A stretch of DNA of 15,441 nucleotides from Methanobacteriota archaeon (GTDB lineage: Archaea; Halobacteriota; Bog-38; Methanoflorentales; Methanoflorentaceae): positions 1-15,441 of the forward strand of contig PMYA01000061.1 of NCBI GenBank assembly GCA_003170935.1, read 5' to 3'. The notes below the pieces were generated by a model. That model ran no database searches. It saw nothing but the letters and a program-made list of their open reading frames with translations, and was not told the origin of the DNA. Shown here piece after piece: positions 13,484 to 15,441 of the stretch. Both the position numbers and the translations under genes were made by a program. Within the stretch, counting starts at the first letter, position 1. Every line of letters begins with the position of its first letter.

Positions 13484-14527
13484 ATGTCGAGCATCGACCT
13501 CCTATATGAATTGGTGAAAATTCCCAGTACCAGCACTCACGAGCATGAAATTAGCATTTTTCTCGAAAATAAACTCGTGGATCTAGGAATGGAAATTACG
13601 CGCATTGGTAACAGCCTAATCGGCAAACTTGGCAGAGGACGACCTATTTTAATGTTGTGCGGTCACCTTGATACAGTTCCACCTTTCTTTCCGCCTCAAA
13701 TAAAAGGGGAGAGATTGTTTGGGAGGGGTGCAGCCGATGATAAAGGGGGTCTCGCCGCCATCATCAATGCGATAGCTAGCGTTGACCAAAGCAAGCTCAA
13801 TGGCACGTTGCTCACGACATTTGTCACCGATGAAGAGCTTAGAAGTCAAGGTGCTCAAGATGTCTTACCCTATATAGATGCAGATTTCGGCGTTGTTTGC
13901 GAGCCAACCAACCTCAAGATAATAAACGGACATAAAGGTCGTTTGACTTTTCGTATTGAAACCATCGGTAAATCAGCACACGCCAGCAATCCAGCGCTTG
14001 GTAAGAATGCCATTGTCACGATGGCAAAGCTTGTGGTTCTAATCGACAAAATGCCATTAATGAAACATCCGGTGCTTGGCAATGAAACTGTGACCGTTAG
14101 CACAATAACTGGAGGTGAAGCGACTAATACAGTCCCTAACCAATGCCGAATCGGTGTCGATTATCGCTATGTGCCCCCTCACGACGTATTTAGTGTTCTA
14201 GAGATGCTTCGAGCGAGATTACCCGAAGCAAAAATCGACGTCGCAGAAGATCCAAAGAATTTTTCGCAACCATTTTATTTGCAAAATCACGAGATTATAA
14301 CGTTTTTGGAGGGGTCCATACGCTGTAGTGGGCAAAATCCACAAGTAGTGACGATGGATGCGGGTACTGATGCCTCACGTTTTAACGATGCTGGAATACC
14401 TACCGTCGTCTTTGGGCCTGGAGACATTGCGCAAGCGCACACCACTGATGAATGGATAGACCTTCGTGAGGTGGAAACAGCGAGTACGATATTTGTAGAG
14501 TTGATCAAAAGAGTATTGATGGCGTGA
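13484..14527 (+). CDS. M20 family metallopeptidase/deacylase (ArgE/DapE type)
   Basis: 347 residues, cytosolic, dizinc-type hydrolase. Metal and catalytic residues are all visible: His61 and Asp63 in GHLDTVP, Asp85 in GRGAADDKGG, Glu117-Glu118 in TDEE, Glu140 in CEPT, and His319 in AQAHTTDEW near the C-terminus. The dimerisation domain lies at about 150-265, with HKGRLTFRI and GKSAHAS. The family contains acetylornithine deacetylase (ArgE), acetyl-lysine/ornithine deacetylase (LysK), succinyl-diaminopimelate desuccinylase (DapE) and dipeptidases; sequence alone does not separate them. It starts 12 bases after gatE in an operon headed by argH, which makes an arginine-related deacetylase an attractive but unproven reading. 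No Shine-Dalgarno is seen, so reinitiation after gatE is likely. Confidence 0.88.
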   Translation: MSSIDLLYELVKIPSTSTHEHEISIFLENKLVDLGMEITRIGNSLIGKLGRGRPILMLCGHLDTVPPFFPPQIKGERLFGRGAADDKGGLAAIINAIASVDQSKLNGTLLTTFVTDEELRSQGAQDVLPYIDADFGVVCEPTNLKIINGHKGRLTFRIETIGKSAHASNPALGKNAIVTMAKLVVLIDKMPLMKHPVLGNETVTVSTITGGEATNTVPNQCRIGVDYRYVPPHDVFSVLEMLRARLPEAKIDVAEDPKNFSQPFYLQNHEIITFLEGSIRCSGQNPQVVTMDAGTDASRFNDAGIPTVVFGPGDIAQAHTTDEWIDLREVETASTIFVELIKRVLMA

Positions 14528-14587
14528 ACTAACTACCTTTCTTGGCCTCAATTCAAGTAGTTTGCGGAGCGGCCTTAGGAGCAAATG

Positions 14588-14592
14588 TTTTT
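14588..14592 (+). terminator. T-run at the end of the argH-gatD-gatE-M20 operon
   Basis: T5 about 60 bases past the stop of the M20 gene, in the 179-base gap before the DUF1614 gene. It is the best T-run there and a probable transcript end. Confidence 0.35.
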
Positions 14593-14706
14593 CTGTTTCG
14601 CCTCTTGTTGAAAAAAGCAGCAGTGCAATAACAGGCGTTAAAGTTGTTGTTTTACTACAGTGGCGTGACGATAATAGCCGTTAAATCAGATTATAACTAA
14701 CGAACC

Positions 14707-15429
14707 ATGCTAAATGAGTCAATCATCTTTTTGTTACTCGCATTTCTCATACTCGTACTTCTTGTGTTTGGATTCGAGACAGTGGGTTTTACACTATCAG
14801 AAGCGCTTTTGATCTTTATCGGTTCTACTCTTCTTTTTCTTACTTCATTTCCTTCAGCATTGTTGTATTTTCGAGGTTCACTTGGTGTTGGCGTCATTGA
14901 CGTACCACTTGGCGTCCTTCTGTTTAGAGGCTTCCTCATCGTAGGACCGAGAAATGAACTAGCCATTGGTTTCGATTTGGCAGGATTCCTAATACCGTTT
15001 TTAATTTCGCTCAAAATGATGATCGATCACAGAAGCCCTATTCGAGCAAGCATCATTGGAGTTTCTGTCATTGCCGTCTTCTCTTACCTTAGTTCGCGAT
15101 ACGTTGGAGGAGAAGGTGTCATAATCCAGAACATCTACGCTATTGCAATAACAGCTAGCATTGTAGGTATTGTGATTTCCAAACAACAGTGGGCAAACGT
15201 TGGTCCAATTGCTTATGTCTCAGGTTCGTTAGGTGTGCTGCTTGGCGCCGACGTCGTTCGTATCGGCGATATCCTATCCTATCATCCGAGTGGATTTGCT
15301 TTTGCATCAATTGGCGGTGCTGGCGTTTTTGATGCGATTTTTTTAGTGGGAGTTCTCGCAGTGACTATCGACGTGATTTTCGTAGAAAACGTACGTTTGA
15401 TTAATTGGATCCAAAGACGTTTTTCATAA
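14707..15429 (+). CDS. DUF1614 family membrane protein
   Basis: 240 residues, integral membrane protein with about six or seven hydrophobic segments (roughly 4-24, 30-55, 88-106, 113-130, 138-157, 165-182 and 205-227) and a short basic cytoplasmic tail (NWIQRRFS). The conserved C-terminal signature of DUF1614 is clear: GVLLGADVVRIGDI (176-189) and ASIGGAGVFDAIFLVGVLA (200-218), in which the polar residues within hydrophobic surroundings suggest a binding site or channel. The family occurs in methanogens and related archaea and in some bacteria; its function is unknown. It is separated from the operon upstream by 179 bases, and TTATAACT near 14690 lies too close to the ATG to be a standard TATA box. 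Confidence 0.85.
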   Translation: MLNESIIFLLLAFLILVLLVFGFETVGFTLSEALLIFIGSTLLFLTSFPSALLYFRGSLGVGVIDVPLGVLLFRGFLIVGPRNELAIGFDLAGFLIPFLISLKMMIDHRSPIRASIIGVSVIAVFSYLSSRYVGGEGVIIQNIYAIAITASIVGIVISKQQWANVGPIAYVSGSLGVLLGADVVRIGDILSYHPSGFAFASIGGAGVFDAIFLVGVLAVTIDVIFVENVRLINWIQRRFS

Positions 15430-15441
15430 AGAGACTAGCAT

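Noticed and set aside
14562..14684. A 40-codon plus-strand frame from TTG 14562, Ser-rich, between the M20 and DUF1614 genes.
   Set aside because: No ribosome-binding site, low-complexity text, and it spans the likely terminator T-run.

Overview
The window is archaeal. GatD and GatE, the two subunits of the archaea-only Glu-tRNA(Gln) amidotransferase, sit side by side with an archaeal-type pantoate kinase, an archaeal CoaBC, a stand-alone TRAM protein and a DUF1614 membrane protein. Several genes carry TATA-like boxes about 25-45 bases before their starts. TRAM, DUF1614 and the STSSIMPQKKNP form of ArgH point to a methanogen-related euryarchaeote, but I cannot fix the lineage from sequence alone. 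Base composition is moderately AT-leaning and intergenic stretches are unusually long for an archaeon.

Layout. 1-108: possible 3' end of an upstream gene. 117-1133 (minus): a short lipoprotein with an Ig-like domain, then an unrecognised 138-aa protein. 1275-2510 (plus): a single-domain glutamate synthase-like FMN/iron-sulfur protein. 2766-3425 (plus): a TPR-like plus NTF2-like protein. 3.4-6.2 kb is a sparse zone: a two-helix membrane protein (minus), a broken VOC/glyoxalase-family gene (plus), an orphan promoter followed by an inverted-repeat-rich unit that may be a small RNA, an alpha/beta hydrolase (minus), and about 600 bases that seem to hold a decayed minus-strand gene. 6244-6498 (plus): TRAM protein with a perfect Shine-Dalgarno and a TTG start. 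6686-8643 (minus): coaBC and pantoate kinase, overlapping by one base. 8852-14527 (plus): argH, gatD, gatE and an M20 metallopeptidase as a compact operon. 14707-15429 (plus): DUF1614 protein.

How the genes fit together. CoaBC and pantoate kinase are two parts of archaeal coenzyme A synthesis; the phosphopantothenate synthetase that acts between them is not here. ArgH makes arginine; GatD/GatE convert Glu-tRNA(Gln) to Gln-tRNA(Gln) and imply that the organism lacks or does not rely on GlnRS; the M20 enzyme downstream is of the ArgE/DapE type, so a deacylation in arginine or diaminopimelate metabolism is a reasonable guess. The overlaps argH/gatD (8 bases) and gatD/gatE (4 bases) suggest coupled translation.

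The core metabolic genes are ordinary. The unusual material is the 3.4-6.2 kb zone, where gene decay and at least one candidate autonomous RNA or micro-gene lie between conserved blocks. No CRISPR array, tRNA, rRNA or intact insertion sequence was seen.
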